64,000 bases of DNA from Pythium myriotylum (lineage: Eukaryota; Oomycota; Peronosporomycetes; Pythiales; Pythiaceae), in NCBI GenBank assembly GCA_023091665.1, contig JALJCQ010000041.1, positions 1 to 64,000 of the forward strand, in the 5' to 3' direction. The notes under the pieces were generated by a model, which did no database searches, was not told where the DNA came from, and saw only the letters and a program-made list of their open reading frames with translations. The first letter of the stretch is position 1. Each line of letters begins with the position of its first letter. The position numbers were made by a program, and so were the translations under genes. Below are positions 28,040-39,130 of the stretch, in pieces.

Positions 28040-28963
28040 ACGAAGATTGGCGCCAAGATCACACGATCCGTTTAGTCCTTCAAGCTTGTTGGAATTTCTA
28101 ATAGACTTCGCTCTGGTACTGGTACTGTAACGGACGGTGGAATGGGGTAAATCACACTCCCCTTTCACACTCCCCTTGAGCCTCTGTCGCAGAACTGAAT
28201 CTTGCAAAAATGGCGTATGCGTTGATGAGTGGCGCACGACCAAATTCAAAGATCGGCGAAGCCATTGGTTTTGGCGATCGGAGCCGTAAATCATTCTTTG
28301 AAAAATCGACCTCATTTCAGCGTCATCACCGTCAGAGAATGGACCAACTTGGAGAAACAGAGACGAGGTTAGTGCAGCAAGTACAGTACAGTACGCCACA
28401 ACTCTTTTCTGCGACACTCTAGACATTAGGTTTCCGCCACACGGTACGCGGACACAACCGCACGTGCTTTATGTCTTGCGACGATACGGCTCGATTGGTC
28501 CTCAGGAATGAATTGGGCACGGCATCATCCCAGCTTGCTGAGTGGATAACATGGGGGCAGGATTTTCATCGACTTGACGTACAATGCAGACAGACGGCCA
28601 TGACTCGCGACAATGCGCTTCGGTCGGTAACTTCTAGCATGAGACCTCATACTAGCTCCTTGCGTGAAATTCCAAGCTCGTCTTTTAAGCCTTCCACCAA
28701 CCAGCTCATTCTACAACTTTCCTTCAAGACCAGAAGTACTCCCTCCACTATCACCTCCAGTTACCGATGAAGCTCGCCACGATCCTCACCGCTGGCCTCC
28801 TCGCTCTTACCACCTCACTGACCGCCGAGGCCAAGTGTGCCCAGCCTCGTGTACGACGCCCGTGGACCCAGCTCTTGCCGGCTGAGCGTGAGCTCTACAA
28901 AGACGCAATCGCGATGGCGATGGACACCGGAAAGTACATCAAGTTCGTCGAAGGCCACGACGA
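28040..28963. repeat. Inverted repeat 1, right arm
   Basis: Inverted copy of 24,322-25,275, including the promoter and the first codons of the tyrosinase at 28,767. Shared words include GGCGCCAAGATCACACGATC and CCGCCACACGGTACGCGG. Confidence 0.75.
28704..28720 (+). promoter_or_regulatory. Oomycete initiator upstream of the 28,767 tyrosinase
   Basis: GCTCATTCTACAACTTT, a near match to GCTCATTYBNCAWTTT, 47 to 63 bases before the ATG; it is repeated in inverted orientation before the 33,433 start. Confidence 0.75.
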
Positions 28964-30259
28964 GTTTATGTCTGAGCTCGAGGGCCATCGTCAGTGCATG
29001 TTCTTTTACTGGCATCGCTACTTCATCACGGCCTTCGAGAATATGCTGCGCGACCTCGACCCTCGCTTTGAGTGCGTGACGCTGCCGTACTGGGACTGGA
29101 TCACCGACTACAGCAAGCTCCAGGCCAACGAATGCTCCAACATCCTTGACTGCTCGCCGACACTCAACTTCCTCGGAGGTCGCGCGCCAGTGTCGGAAGG
29201 CATGCGTAATGTCACTATTAATGGCGTCTCGATGCAGGGCTACTGCGAGGCTGACCACCCGATGAACCACTTCTGCCACAACTCGGTAGTTGCCAAGTCG
29301 GAATGCCTTGGGTGCGTGCCTCGGGGTGACTGGCTCAACGCAACGTTCCCAGGGTCAGCGGCGTTCGCGTCGATCCGCTCGCAGCTCTTCGAGGCCAAGA
29401 ACCTCGTTGACATGCAAGTTGCGATCGAGACAATCTCATCCACTTCTTCATGAATGGAGCGATGCTCACGAACGAGTCGCCATCCGATCCGGTCTTCTGG
29501 TCCCACCATGCCATGGTGGATCTCCTCCACTCTATCTTCCACAAGTGCAAGGTCGGCGAGCAGAAGATGACGTTCGAGGAGAAGGTCGCCAGCGTCGATT
29601 GGGCCAAATGCGAGCGCAACAACGGCGGCGGAACCTGGAACCCCACCGACTACGTAACTTCCCGCACTGGATACATGGGTATCAACCCCATTAATGCCAC
29701 AGAGGACCCACTTGTGGGCAAGTACTTTTCAGTGCTGCCACAGCAATTCGGCGCACTCGTTGATACGCGCGACCTCGGCGAAAGCAGCTACACCTACGCG
29801 ATTGACAGTTTCAACTTCGTCCTGTACACTGAGTGCGGCGCTACCAATGTGACAGACCACGCGAGCACGACGGCGGCCGTGGAGCGTTCTCTGGAGGCCA
29901 CGACAAGTGACAGCACGCAACTACCGACAATGGGCGAGCTTGCCAACACGACACTTTCATCTACTGCAAAGAAGATTCTCGCGTGGGTCGACAAAACGGA
30001 CCGCGAGGTGGCTGCTCGTGGTGGCAATGCTCGTGTCGAAGCAGAGCAGAAGACGTGTCTGTTCCAGGACGAGTGCCTCGGTGGCGTGGTGAAGGCAACA
30101 GAGGAGCTGAGGAAGATGTTCCACTTCACTGGCGAGGCTCGTTGCGATGGGATCGTTGACGAGATCCACCGCACGGTGGATGCGAAGACGGTGGCGGAGT
30201 GGAAGGCTGAGATGACGAAGACGTTCGGTTGTCCTAAGCCGAAGACTGCTACCAAGTAG
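28767..30259 (+). pseudogene. Tyrosinase with a single 10-base deletion
   Basis: A secreted type-3 copper oxidase that would oxidise phenols to quinones. Signal peptide MKLATILTAGLLALTTSLTA; copper-A histidines at residues 64, 74 and 83 (FVEGHD, LEGHRQC, YWHRYF). At about 29,431 ten bases present in the 31,952 copy (GGGCCCGCAC) are absent, shifting the frame just before the first copper-B His. The original frame ends at 29,453; the correct frame resumes and runs to 30,259 with copper-B FWSHHAMVDLLHSIFH intact and the VERSLEA segment kept. It could be a real deletion between short AC repeats or an assembly error, so recheck before calling it dead. Confidence 0.9.
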
Positions 30260-30679
30260 GCGTCTTCTGATCGGCTGCAGCAGACGCTAGCAGTTATTGC
30301 TATTGCATATCCTCCGTTCACGACTTTGATTGATCGATTGCGGATCATAAGATCTCAATCATGTTGTGTGGTACTACATAAACTAAAGAGATAGACATCT
30401 ATCTTACCACTATTGCTCGGACTTTTTTGCCCTGTGAGTTTGAATCGATCGAACATCAATCGTAGAAGAGAGCAATCCACCCATCTTGAAATGCCTATCC
30501 ATGTGATGAGTACAGCCATTGATGACGGCCCCCGTGTGTATGCTTTACTCTCGAGTAGGAGATCTCTATGGACACTTCTTATCCGTCTATCCAAGTCCCC
30601 GCGATAGCTGGAGTTCGAGGATGTGACGCTCAATCCGTATGTGCCAATGGACCGAACTGAGAATATCTCAACTGTAAGA

Positions 30680-30718
30680 CTTTCGGTTGTCCTAAGCCGA
30701 AGACTGCTACCAAGTAGC
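30680..30718 (+). pseudogene. Tyrosinase C-terminal tail fragment
   Basis: Encodes only FGCPKPKTATK and stop, followed by about 360 bases that match the DNA downstream of the 11,144 tyrosinase stop. It lies just outside the left arm of inverted repeat 2 and marks an old duplication breakpoint: the DNA right after the 30,259 stop in the arm is different. Confidence 0.85.
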
Positions 30719-31535
30719 CGCCGGGTAGTTGGATAGGCCGACGAGTATCTTCGTTCGCATTGTATAAATCCCGAAAAGGCTTGTCATTTGGTCTCACAAT
30801 CTAGTGTCTGATTTTGACTTTAATTCAGCAGCAGGATTCGTGTAATTATGACCGCTTGAAGCGTTTGTGAGGTTCTTCGGTGATGGAAGGGTGGTTGGCA
30901 GCATCAAGGTGGTCAGTTGTGATCAAACGGAAGTTACCGGTGCTGATTTCCCAAGGCAAATCCTAGTGAAACGGTGTTGAAGAAATGTTTTTGATTGTGC
31001 TGACTTATGAAGACTTGTTTACTGCGTATAATTGATTCGAATCTAGAGCAAACTTTTCTACCTTTTTTGAACCAAATCTCATCCATAATGTCGCTCACCC
31101 TGGGCTGACTGGCGGGGGTTGGAATGATCTGGAAGCAGACCGGAAGAGTCTATATTGGCAATTTGCCAGTCTGTTTGCCAAATTGGCAAATCGAGTGTTA
31201 GCATTCAAAGCCTAGCGTTGATGCACGTTGCTCACTGTTACAATAATGCACACAGCGCGTACTCTCTTCTTCAACCGCAAGAAGCGGACAACTGACCCCT
31301 TTGTGTCCAAACGAACACAGTTGGCAGCTTCGGGCATTGTTATGGAGTTTCCGCGCAAGATTTTGTAACATATCACTTTGAAGTACGGGGCTTTGAGCAA
31401 GTGAGTGACGCTACGCTATGAAACCTTGAGGAAGGGCATACATAGTTTGTGGTAGTTGGAAGAGAGTAGATCGATGCCAACATAGGCCCTCGAGAATGAA
31501 GAGAATACTGATGTTAATGGTAGATACAACCGCGT
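30719..31535. other. Spacer of inverted repeat 2
   Basis: No gene seen. Homologous to 11,145-11,560 and 12,130-12,480. A palindromic insertion relative to 12,190 lies at about 31,153-31,196 (TTTGCCAA and TTGGCAAA around one base). Confidence 0.65.
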
Positions 31536-31951
31536 ACAGTTGAGATATTCTCAGTTCGGTCCATTGGCACATACGGATTGAGCGTCACATCCTCGAACTC
31601 CAGCTATCGCGGGGACTTGGATAGACGGATAAGAAGTGTCCATAGAGATCTCCTACTCGAGAGTAAAGCATACACACGGGGGCCGTCATCAATGGCTGTA
31701 CTCATCACATGGATAGGCATTTCAAGATGGGTGGATTGCTCTCTTCTACGATTGATGTTCGATCGATTCAAACTCACAGGGCAAAAAAGTCCGAGCAATA
31801 GTGGTAAGATAGATGTCTATCTCTTTAGTTTATGTAGTACCACACAACATGATTGAGATCTTATGATCCGCAATCGATCAATCAAAGTCGTGAACGGAGG
31901 ATATGCAATAGCAATAACTGCTAGCGTCTGCTGCAGCCGATCAGAAGACGC

Positions 31952-33433
31952 CTACTTGGTAGCAGTCTTCGGCTTAGGACAACCGAACGTCTTCGTCATC
32001 TCAGCCTTCCACTCCGCCACCGTCTTCGCATCCACCGTGCGGTGGATCTCGTCAACGATCCCATCGCAACGAGCCTCGCCAGTGAAGTGGAACATCTTCC
32101 TCAGCTCCTCTGTTGCCTTCACCACGCCACCGAGGCACTCGTCCTGGAACAGACACGTCTTCTGCTCTGCTTCGACACGAGCATTGCCACCACGAGCAGC
32201 CACCTCGCGGTCCGTTTTGTCGACCCACGCGAGAATCTTCTTTGCAGTAGATGAAAGTGTCGTGTTGGCAAGCTCGCCCATTGTCGGTAGTTGCGTGCTG
32301 TCACTTGTCGTGGCCGCCGTCGTGCTCGCGTGGTCTGTCACATTGGTAGCGCCGCACTCAGTGTACAGGACGAAGTTGAAACTGTCAATCGCGTAGGTGT
32401 AGCTGCTTTCGCCGAGGTCGCGCGTATCAACGAGTGCGCCGAATTGCTGTGGCAGCACTGAAAAGTACTTGCCCACAAGTGGGTCCTCTGTGGCATTAAT
32501 GGGGTTGATACCCATGTATCCAGTGCGGGAAGTTACGTAGTCGGTGGGGTTCCAGGTTCCGCCGCCGTTGTTGCGCTCGCATTTGGCCCAATCGACGCTG
32601 GCGACCTTCTCCTCGAACGTCATCTTCTGCTCGCCGACCTTGCACTTGTGGAAGATAGAGTGGAGGAGATCCACCATGGCATGGTGGGACCAGAAGACCG
32701 GATCGGATGGCGACTCGTTCGTGAGCATCGCTCCATTCATGAAGAAGTGGATGAGATTGTGCGGGCCCGTCTCGATCGCAACTTGCATGTCAACGAGGTT
32801 CTTGGCCTCGAAGAGCTGCGAGCGGATCGACGCGAACGCCGCTGACCCTGGGAACGTTGCGTTGAGCCAGTCACCCCGAGGCACGCACCCAAGGCATTCC
32901 GACTTGGCAACTACCGAGTTGTGGCAGAAGTGGTTCATCGGGTGGTCAGCCTCGCAGTAGCCCTGCATCGAGACGCCATTAATAGTGACATTACGCATGC
33001 CTTCCGACACTGGCGCGCGACCTCCGAGGAAGTTGAGTGTCGGCGAGCAGTCAAGGATGTTGGAGCATTCGTTGGCCTGGAGCTTGCTGTAGTCGGTGAT
33101 CCAGTCCCAGTACGGCAGCGTCACGCACTCAAAGCGAGGGTCGAGGTCGCGCAGCATATTCTCGAAGGCCGTGATGAAGTAGCGATGCCAGTAAAAGAAC
33201 ATGCACTGACGATGGCCCTCGAGCTCAGACATAAACTCGTCGTGGCCTTCGACGAACTTGATGTACTTTCCGGTGTCCATCGCCATCGCGATTGCGTCTT
33301 TGTAGAGCTCACGCTCAGCCGGCAAGAGCTGGGTCCACGGGCGTCGTACACGAGGCTGGGCACACTTGGCCTCGGCGGTCAGTGAGGTGGTAAGAGCGAG
33401 GAGGCCAGCGGTGAGGATCGTGGCGAGCTTCAT
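31952..33433 (-). CDS. Secreted tyrosinase (intact)
   Basis: A 493-residue tyrosinase, a type-3 dicopper enzyme that oxidises monophenols and diphenols to quinones, probably outside the cell or in the wall. A signal peptide (residues 1-22, MKLATILTAGLLALTTSLTA) precedes the mature protein. Copper-A histidines are at 64, 74 and 83; copper-B at 225, 229 and 250/251 (PHNLIHFF, FWSHHAMVD). A PYWDW motif lies between, and conserved Cys pairs (CLGCVPRGDW, KTCLFQDECLGG, FGCPKPK) suggest disulfides. Compared with its inverted twin at 28,767 it lacks seven residues (VERSLEA) in a linker, between GGCC repeats. The start is the ATG after a clear initiator. No introns. Confidence 0.95.
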   Translation of the reverse strand: MKLATILTAGLLALTTSLTAEAKCAQPRVRRPWTQLLPAERELYKDAIAMAMDTGKYIKFVEGHDEFMSELEGHRQCMFFYWHRYFITAFENMLRDLDPRFECVTLPYWDWITDYSKLQANECSNILDCSPTLNFLGGRAPVSEGMRNVTINGVSMQGYCEADHPMNHFCHNSVVAKSECLGCVPRGDWLNATFPGSAAFASIRSQLFEAKNLVDMQVAIETGPHNLIHFFMNGAMLTNESPSDPVFWSHHAMVDLLHSIFHKCKVGEQKMTFEEKVASVDWAKCERNNGGGTWNPTDYVTSRTGYMGINPINATEDPLVGKYFSVLPQQFGALVDTRDLGESSYTYAIDSFNFVLYTECGATNVTDHASTTAATTSDSTQLPTMGELANTTLSSTAKKILAWVDKTDREVAARGGNARVEAEQKTCLFQDECLGGVVKATEELRKMFHFTGEARCDGIVDEIHRTVDAKTVAEWKAEMTKTFGCPKPKTATK

Positions 33434-33480
33434 CGGTAACTGGAGGTGATAGTGGAGGGAGTACTTCTGGTCTTGAAGGA

Positions 33481-33497
33481 AAGTTGTAGAATGAGCT
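33481..33497 (-). promoter_or_regulatory. Oomycete initiator upstream of the 33,433 tyrosinase
   Basis: Minus strand GCTCATTCTACAACTTT, identical to the site before the 28,767 gene, 48 to 64 bases before the ATG. Confidence 0.75.
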
Positions 33498-33768
33498 GGT
33501 TGGTGGAAGGCTTAAAAGACGAGCTTGGAATTTCACGCAAGGAGCTAGTATGAGGTCTCATGCTAGAAGTTACCGACCGAAGCGCATTGTCGCGAGTCAT
33601 GGCCGTCTGTCTGCATTGTACGTCAAGTCGATGAAAATCCTGCCCCCATGTTATCCACTCAGCAAGCTGGGATGATGCCGTGCCCAATTCATTCCTGAGG
33701 ACCAATCGAGCCGTATCGTCGCAAGACATAAAGCACGTGCGGTTGTGTCCGCGTACCGTGTGGCGGTA

Positions 33769-36700
33769 ACCCGATGTCCTGGGTGTCGCATGATGTAGTA
33801 TACCGGTAGTATATGCCTGCACCTTCCTCGTCTCGCTGTCTTCGAATTGGTACACATTCTTTGACTTTGTTGTTGATGAAGTCAGAATTATTCAAGTAAA
33901 GACTCCCGTCTCCGATCGCCGAGACCTAAGGCTTCACCATTCTTTGATTGCGATGGTGGTTTACATATCAACGTATATGCCAAACTTGTAAAGCAGCAGT
34001 TCTGCGACAAACTGCTAGAGGAGAAAGCGTGATTTATCCATACTACAGTACCAGAATGTCTGCTGTCAAATCCGACAAGCTTGGAGGACTAAACCGATCG
34101 TGTGATCTTGGCGCCAATCTTCGTGATTAGTACAGCTCCTACGCAACTGTTTAGGACTTTATAGGAGAGTGGCCATTTTCTGTGCAATACACGACGCTAC
34201 TTTGGGAGGTATTGTACTGAAAATCTAAATTCCGGTGATTTATGAGGCCGCATGCCAGCGCAATTGTCATCCAACTCGTAGTTACTTGTACTCCTGCCTG
34301 TACTGGAATGTAGTGTCCGTCTCTCCACACTGACACTCCTTCAGTCGATTACTACAGCTACTAGCATCGTGCCCCGACAAATCATCGTTCGCTTCGCAAA
34401 CGATGGTACGTCAAATATCGATTGGGTACGGACCACCAGAAAATATACTCGACCGGCTATTGTATTTGAAGTTTCGTCAAAATGTTGCGAACTTCAGCGC
34501 AGCGACAGGACTACCCACCGCTGCCGTGGGAATCAATCGCACTTCTGCTGGTTAGCCACCTCCACTAGCAGTCTGCTCAGCGGCGCTGAAACGCCCTTCA
34601 TTCAGCTGACTTCACCTCCCGGGCCGATCAGACTTACTGGACTCCACCCTCCCTACCGCATTCCTAAAAGGGTTGGCATCGTCAAACCTTTGCCCGACTC
34701 GCTAGCTGCTCCTATCGTGGCTGTGACCGAAACCAAGCTATCGCAGTCCGCCACGGCGTTGCCGATATTTGGAAATTCCATCATCCTCTATTCTCGTCTT
34801 GCGTTTCATTGGAGAACAACGCAACGCTCTTGGTGACTTGCGCCCTTTTGTGACCCACCAGTGGTCTTATTCGGGCGGACCCGTATCTCGCCCACTCTTC
34901 GTATCGAAAGGTGACTTTGAAGTTGAGGTCTATTAGATCGCTACGTTTAAAGAATCCAATAGCCGCAGCTGTTCGGGCTGCACCTTTTTATCTTTTCTTC
35001 AGGACAAGAGGGTCCACCGTCGACGGCGAGCACACTCTTTTCCTGACATCGTCGGGAATGTTCCGACGGCCTTCTGTCAAACCGGTCTAATTAGTTCTTC
35101 TGTTCAACCGGGCGTATCATGGTTGCTTGTGGCTTGCTGCCGTCGCGGAGCCTTAGCGACGACCACAAACGGGTGAACTCCCTCGTACCTCTCCAGGCAC
35201 TGTCGTCTGGCTTTTAATCGATGGAGCAGTCGATCACCAAACGTTCTTCGCTCCGTCCTCTGCAGAACTGCCAAGTCAAGGTAGCCTACATGCACACTCG
35301 TCCTCTTCCTTCGCTCGCCACCACCGGAGCAGCGACCGCGTCGTTCTGCTGTGGCACGTGCTTTGCGCACGCGCATTTCGAAGCCTTGAGTCGTTGGAGC
35401 TGACGACAGCTTCGTTCTTTCTTCACTCCAGGGCAGCGCACGCCTACCGACACCCACATAGCCCACTCCCTCCGGCGCATCCTGCAGCTCCAGGCTTCTC
35501 CGCGCGCGGCCTCGGAACTCGAGCTCGGCGATCTTCATGCGCCATGGGCGACTCTCCGTGCATGATCGTCGCAAACGAGCGGCTCACGTTGCCCGCGAGT
35601 GGTCGCCCGAGGGCGACCCTTGGAAAAGCTGGAAGAAGCTGGAAGGAGTCGAAGGGTCGCTTGTGCGGTTGGCCGCAAATTGGAGAGTGTATCGAAAGGC
35701 TCTCCAAGATCTTCCGTGACCATTCAAGGTACAAAACGCCATAGTAATCACGTGTTCCACGGTTCATCAATTCGTAAAGTCAAAGAGCCTCGCTCATCGT
35801 GTGCCACTTACGACACCAGCACAGCCTAGTACAACGTGCTGCCTTCACGCTCAAACTCGGAGACAAATATGCGGGGTGGATGTGACAGTGCTCGATAGCC
35901 CCAAACGAGCAGCTCACGTTTCATGGGGAACAAGTCCCCAGAAGAGCTGAGGAGTTGAAGAGTCGCTTATTGTATTGAGGTTTGACGCGAATTGAAGAGT
36001 TGCAAGTTTATATATATAAATGCATGGCATCTGTTGTGTTGGGGCGATGTCCCCCGTCAGTGGGCGGTGTTGCCTGGAATTCGAGAATACAGTTCGTGGA
36101 TGTATGCGCCCCTGCTGAGTTGGATTGCGCTCTCATTCACGTATCACGTTGGAAAATCACCCAGGAAGAATCGATGTCGTGGTCAGCCGATGTCGATTGG
36201 TCCTCACTCTCGACAATCCTAAGCACCGTGACCACACTCGAGGAAGGCATGTTTGTAACCCTCCGATTTCGTAGAACATATTGCGGTTTAGCGATGCAAG
36301 GGGTTTAACTGGACTTACCGCCAACTACTCTAAGGAAAGCGAAGCATTTGTTAATCATACGTGTTCGTCGGGGCGATATAGTATGAGTCGGACTCGCTTC
36401 GAGGTAGCTCTATGCTTGGAGATTTTTTAGGCGTGAGATTTTTATAGATACTCTCGTTGGGGCCTCGAAAATGGGGCATGGATAAACAATTCGGGGGATG
36501 CCGTCGACCGATAAGAACTGGCTCCGCTCACTGAGACGATAAGTTAGTCCAGCTCGATCCGTCCCTGTCCAATGTGGACTGACTGGTTGAAGACCCTTCC
36601 CTAAATAAAAGATGTCTATCCATAAATACCGATATACCGTTGATACCGGAACGGTTTCATACAAATTCCAAGATAAGCGATTCGGTTTCCGATTAGTCGT

Positions 36701-37466
36701 GTTTTTTAAGTAGGTCAACGCGATCCGTCTCTTTTATTCCGAGAGGTTGGACAAGGAAGATGGTCCTCGGTACCCCCAGTGGACGTCCGCCCGCTGCAGA
36801 TCTTCTCTCCTGTTTCTCCAGCAATCCAAGCCGTGTAATACCCGCCAGTTGTATACCAGAGGTTAAGGATATCATCCAGTTAGTTAAGAATGGGTTTGAG
36901 GTGGTGCAGTCTTGAGGTCGTAAACCTACGACGGCGAAGTGTTCCTGCTGCACCGCCAAAATACTCTGGGAGCTATAGAGAATCTTGCTACCGAAGCACC
37001 ACGATGATGCCTGATTCGTCCAGGTGGAAAAGCAAGGATTGCTACGAAAATGGATCTTCCCGTCTTTCCGTCGCTCGCGATCTATGGTGAAGTTAACGAT
37101 CACACGTCACAACAACTTGAGGATCCCAATGAGACCCCCAGCTGTTTCCAAGTGGATACCGACGAGTACCGTAGTTACTTGGACGTGAGGAAGCGCATTC
37201 GGTTCGCCTGGTGACAATTCGTAGAGACATTGAGCCAAGCACAGTTGTCACAAAGTGGTGAGTCTCAGGAAATGCGGCTATAATCACTGACCGATCCATC
37301 CAGATGACGCCCTCTCCTATCAAAATCCACATCGCAAAGCGTTCAAGACGGAGACGGACACCCCACGAGTCACCGATCGCGCCAGGTGATTCACGTCACA
37401 CCAAGAGAGCACGCTCGGTTAGCTCTATGTCAAGCGAAGAGTCACGAGAGCCTCCTCATGCACTTA
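33769..37466. other. Spacer between tyrosinase genes
   Basis: No recognised gene. 33,890-34,130 resembles the DNA near 25,060-25,260. The stretch 34,200-34,500 resembles 62,700-62,940 and includes a frame PRQIIVRFANDG at 34,369 shared with the repeat at 25.7 and 62.8 kb, possibly a decayed gene start. A protein-like frame at 35,537-35,719 (HVAREWSPEGDPWKSWKKLE) has a diverged direct repeat at about 35,905-36,010 but no known domain. From about 36,400 the DNA duplicates 26,150-27,390. Confidence 0.5.
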
Positions 37467-37480
37467 CCTCATTCTCCATT
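37467..37480 (+). promoter_or_regulatory. Initiator-like motif upstream of the 37,553 tyrosinase
   Basis: CCTCATTCTCCATT matches the central part of the oomycete initiator, 73 to 86 bases before the ATG; conserved before the 27,391 pseudogene. Confidence 0.6.
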
Positions 37481-37552
37481 CTTCTCCTGAGGGCGAACAC
37501 CTCCCCCACCTTCATCCCACCCTACCCTCTTCAGCACCCTCTTCCGTGACCC

Positions 37553-39130
37553 ATGAAGCTCTTTCGGCTCGTCTCGCTCGTTTCGCTCGCGTTGCTCGCT
37601 CTTTCGGCTTCCACCGGTGATGCCGCTCAGTGCAAGAAGCCTCGGGTGCGCCGCGCCTGGTCATCGCTTTCGAAATGGGATCGCCAGCTCTACAAGGACG
37701 CACTCGCAGCAGCAATGGACTCGGGCAAGTACATTAAATTTGTGGAGGCTCATACCGAGATGATGTCGGAGATGGAAGCCCACAAGCAGTGCATGTTCAT
37801 TTATTGGCATCGCCTGTTCCTGGCAGCCTTCGAGAACATGCTGCGCGATCTGCACCCTCGCTTTGCGTGTGTGACGGTACCATACTGGGACTGGATGACC
37901 GACTACAACAAGGTGCTCACGAACAAGTGCACCAACATGCTCAACTGCTCGCCCACGCTCAGCATCCTCGGTGGTCGACCGCCTGTGCATGAAGGACTAC
38001 GGAACGTGACCATCAACGGTGCTACTGTTCAGGGATACTGCGCGTCAGAATATCCTATGAACCACTTCTGCGAGAGTTCGTTAGTCTCGGGTTCCAAGTG
38101 TCTGCGCTGCGTGCCTCGTGACGACTGGGCTAATGTCTCACTGCCGGCCACCGCTAGCTTTGCTTCCGTGCGTGCGCAGCTTTTCCAGGCTAAGAACATC
38201 GGCGAGATGTCCAAGGCGATTGAGGATGGTGTCCATGACAGCATCCACGGTGAGCTCGGTGGCGCCATGGGCTTCTTCCAGTCGCCATCTGATCCAGTCT
38301 TCTGGTCTCACCACTCCATGGTCGATCTGCTTCACTCGATCTTCCACAAGTGCAAGGTCGGTGAAAAGAAGATGAGCTTTACGGAGAAGGTCGCGAGTGT
38401 CGACTGGGTCTCGTGCGAGCGACGCAACAACACTGGCATCTTCAACCCGACTGATCCTGTGGTGCTTCTCACTGGTTTCAGTGGCATTAAGCCCATCAAC
38501 GCCACGCTGGACCCTCTCGTGGGCAAGTACTTTGCCGCTGTGCCGCAGCAGTACGCCTCGCTCATTGATATACGCGACCTCGGCGAAAGCAGCTACACGT
38601 ACGAACTCCAAGGTCTCACCAACATTCTTTACACTGAGTGTGGCGCATCGACGGAGACACCGACTCCGACCACGGTGGATTCATCCGTGCAGCAGACCGT
38701 GAACGTGTCGACGCTGCCGACGATGGGCGCGATCGCGAACACGACAATGAGCTCGTCAGCGCAAAAAGTGTACGGCTGGGTGACCATGACAGACAAGCAG
38801 GCCAAGCAGCACGGAGTCAACGAACTCGAAGAGGCCGAGCAGAAGACATGCTTGTTCCAGGATGAGTGTCTCGGTGGCGTTACTTTGTATACAGAAGAGT
38901 TCAAGCAACAGTTCCACATCTCGGGCGAACCGCGCTGCAAACAGGTCGTTGACAAGCTCCACCGCACGGCAGACGCCAAACAGGTGGCCGAGTGGAAGAC
39001 GGAGATGGTGGCGCTGTTCGGTTGCCCTAAGCCCAAAGGAAGCACTGCCCCGCCGCTCGCGTTACCGAAGCCTCTCATTGGTGGTAGGAGCAGCAACCAA
39101 TACCTCTCACTTGTGGGCCAGTTGATCTAA
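37553..39130 (+). CDS. Secreted tyrosinase (intact, 525 residues)
   Basis: Intact tyrosinase. Signal peptide MKLFRLVSLVSLALLALSAS, then the PRVRRAWSSL segment. Copper-A histidines at 67, 77 and 86; copper-B at 228, 232 and 253/254 (GVHDSIHG, FWSHHSMVDLLHSIFH). PYWDWMTDY lies between and the Cys-rich CVPRDDW and CLFQDECLGG motifs are kept. The C-terminus is about 25 residues longer than the 31,952 protein (STAPPLALPKPLIGG and on). Its 1.2 kb upstream region is duplicated before the 27,391 pseudogene. No introns. With the 40,901 gene it forms a tandem pair in the same direction. Confidence 0.95.
   Translation: MKLFRLVSLVSLALLALSASTGDAAQCKKPRVRRAWSSLSKWDRQLYKDALAAAMDSGKYIKFVEAHTEMMSEMEAHKQCMFIYWHRLFLAAFENMLRDLHPRFACVTVPYWDWMTDYNKVLTNKCTNMLNCSPTLSILGGRPPVHEGLRNVTINGATVQGYCASEYPMNHFCESSLVSGSKCLRCVPRDDWANVSLPATASFASVRAQLFQAKNIGEMSKAIEDGVHDSIHGELGGAMGFFQSPSDPVFWSHHSMVDLLHSIFHKCKVGEKKMSFTEKVASVDWVSCERRNNTGIFNPTDPVVLLTGFSGIKPINATLDPLVGKYFAAVPQQYASLIDIRDLGESSYTYELQGLTNILYTECGASTETPTPTTVDSSVQQTVNVSTLPTMGAIANTTMSSSAQKVYGWVTMTDKQAKQHGVNELEEAEQKTCLFQDECLGGVTLYTEEFKQQFHISGEPRCKQVVDKLHRTADAKQVAEWKTEMVALFGCPKPKGSTAPPLALPKPLIGGRSSNQYLSLVGQLI

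Larger units (their letters stand above)
28433..30677. repeat. Inverted repeat 2, left arm (contains the 28,767 tyrosinase)
   Basis: About 2.2 kb that reappears inverted at 31,536-33,768 with only a few differences seen, mainly a 10-base gap in this arm (about 29,431) and a 21-base gap in the other (about 32,315). Each arm holds promoter, whole gene and downstream repeat. The spacer is about 860 bases. Confidence 0.92.
31536..33768. repeat. Inverted repeat 2, right arm (contains the 33,433 tyrosinase)
   Basis: Inverted near-copy of 28,433-30,677, holding the intact minus-strand tyrosinase, its promoter and the 270-base downstream repeat. Confidence 0.92.

Noticed and set aside
32544..33385. 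Plus-strand frames opposite the intact tyrosinase
   Set aside because: They mirror the copper-binding coding region and are repeated identically opposite the 28,767 copy only because the DNA is duplicated.
35104..35744. Overlapping 128- and 156-codon frames as genes
   Set aside because: Overlapping frames on both strands, biased composition and no recognised motif; not supported.
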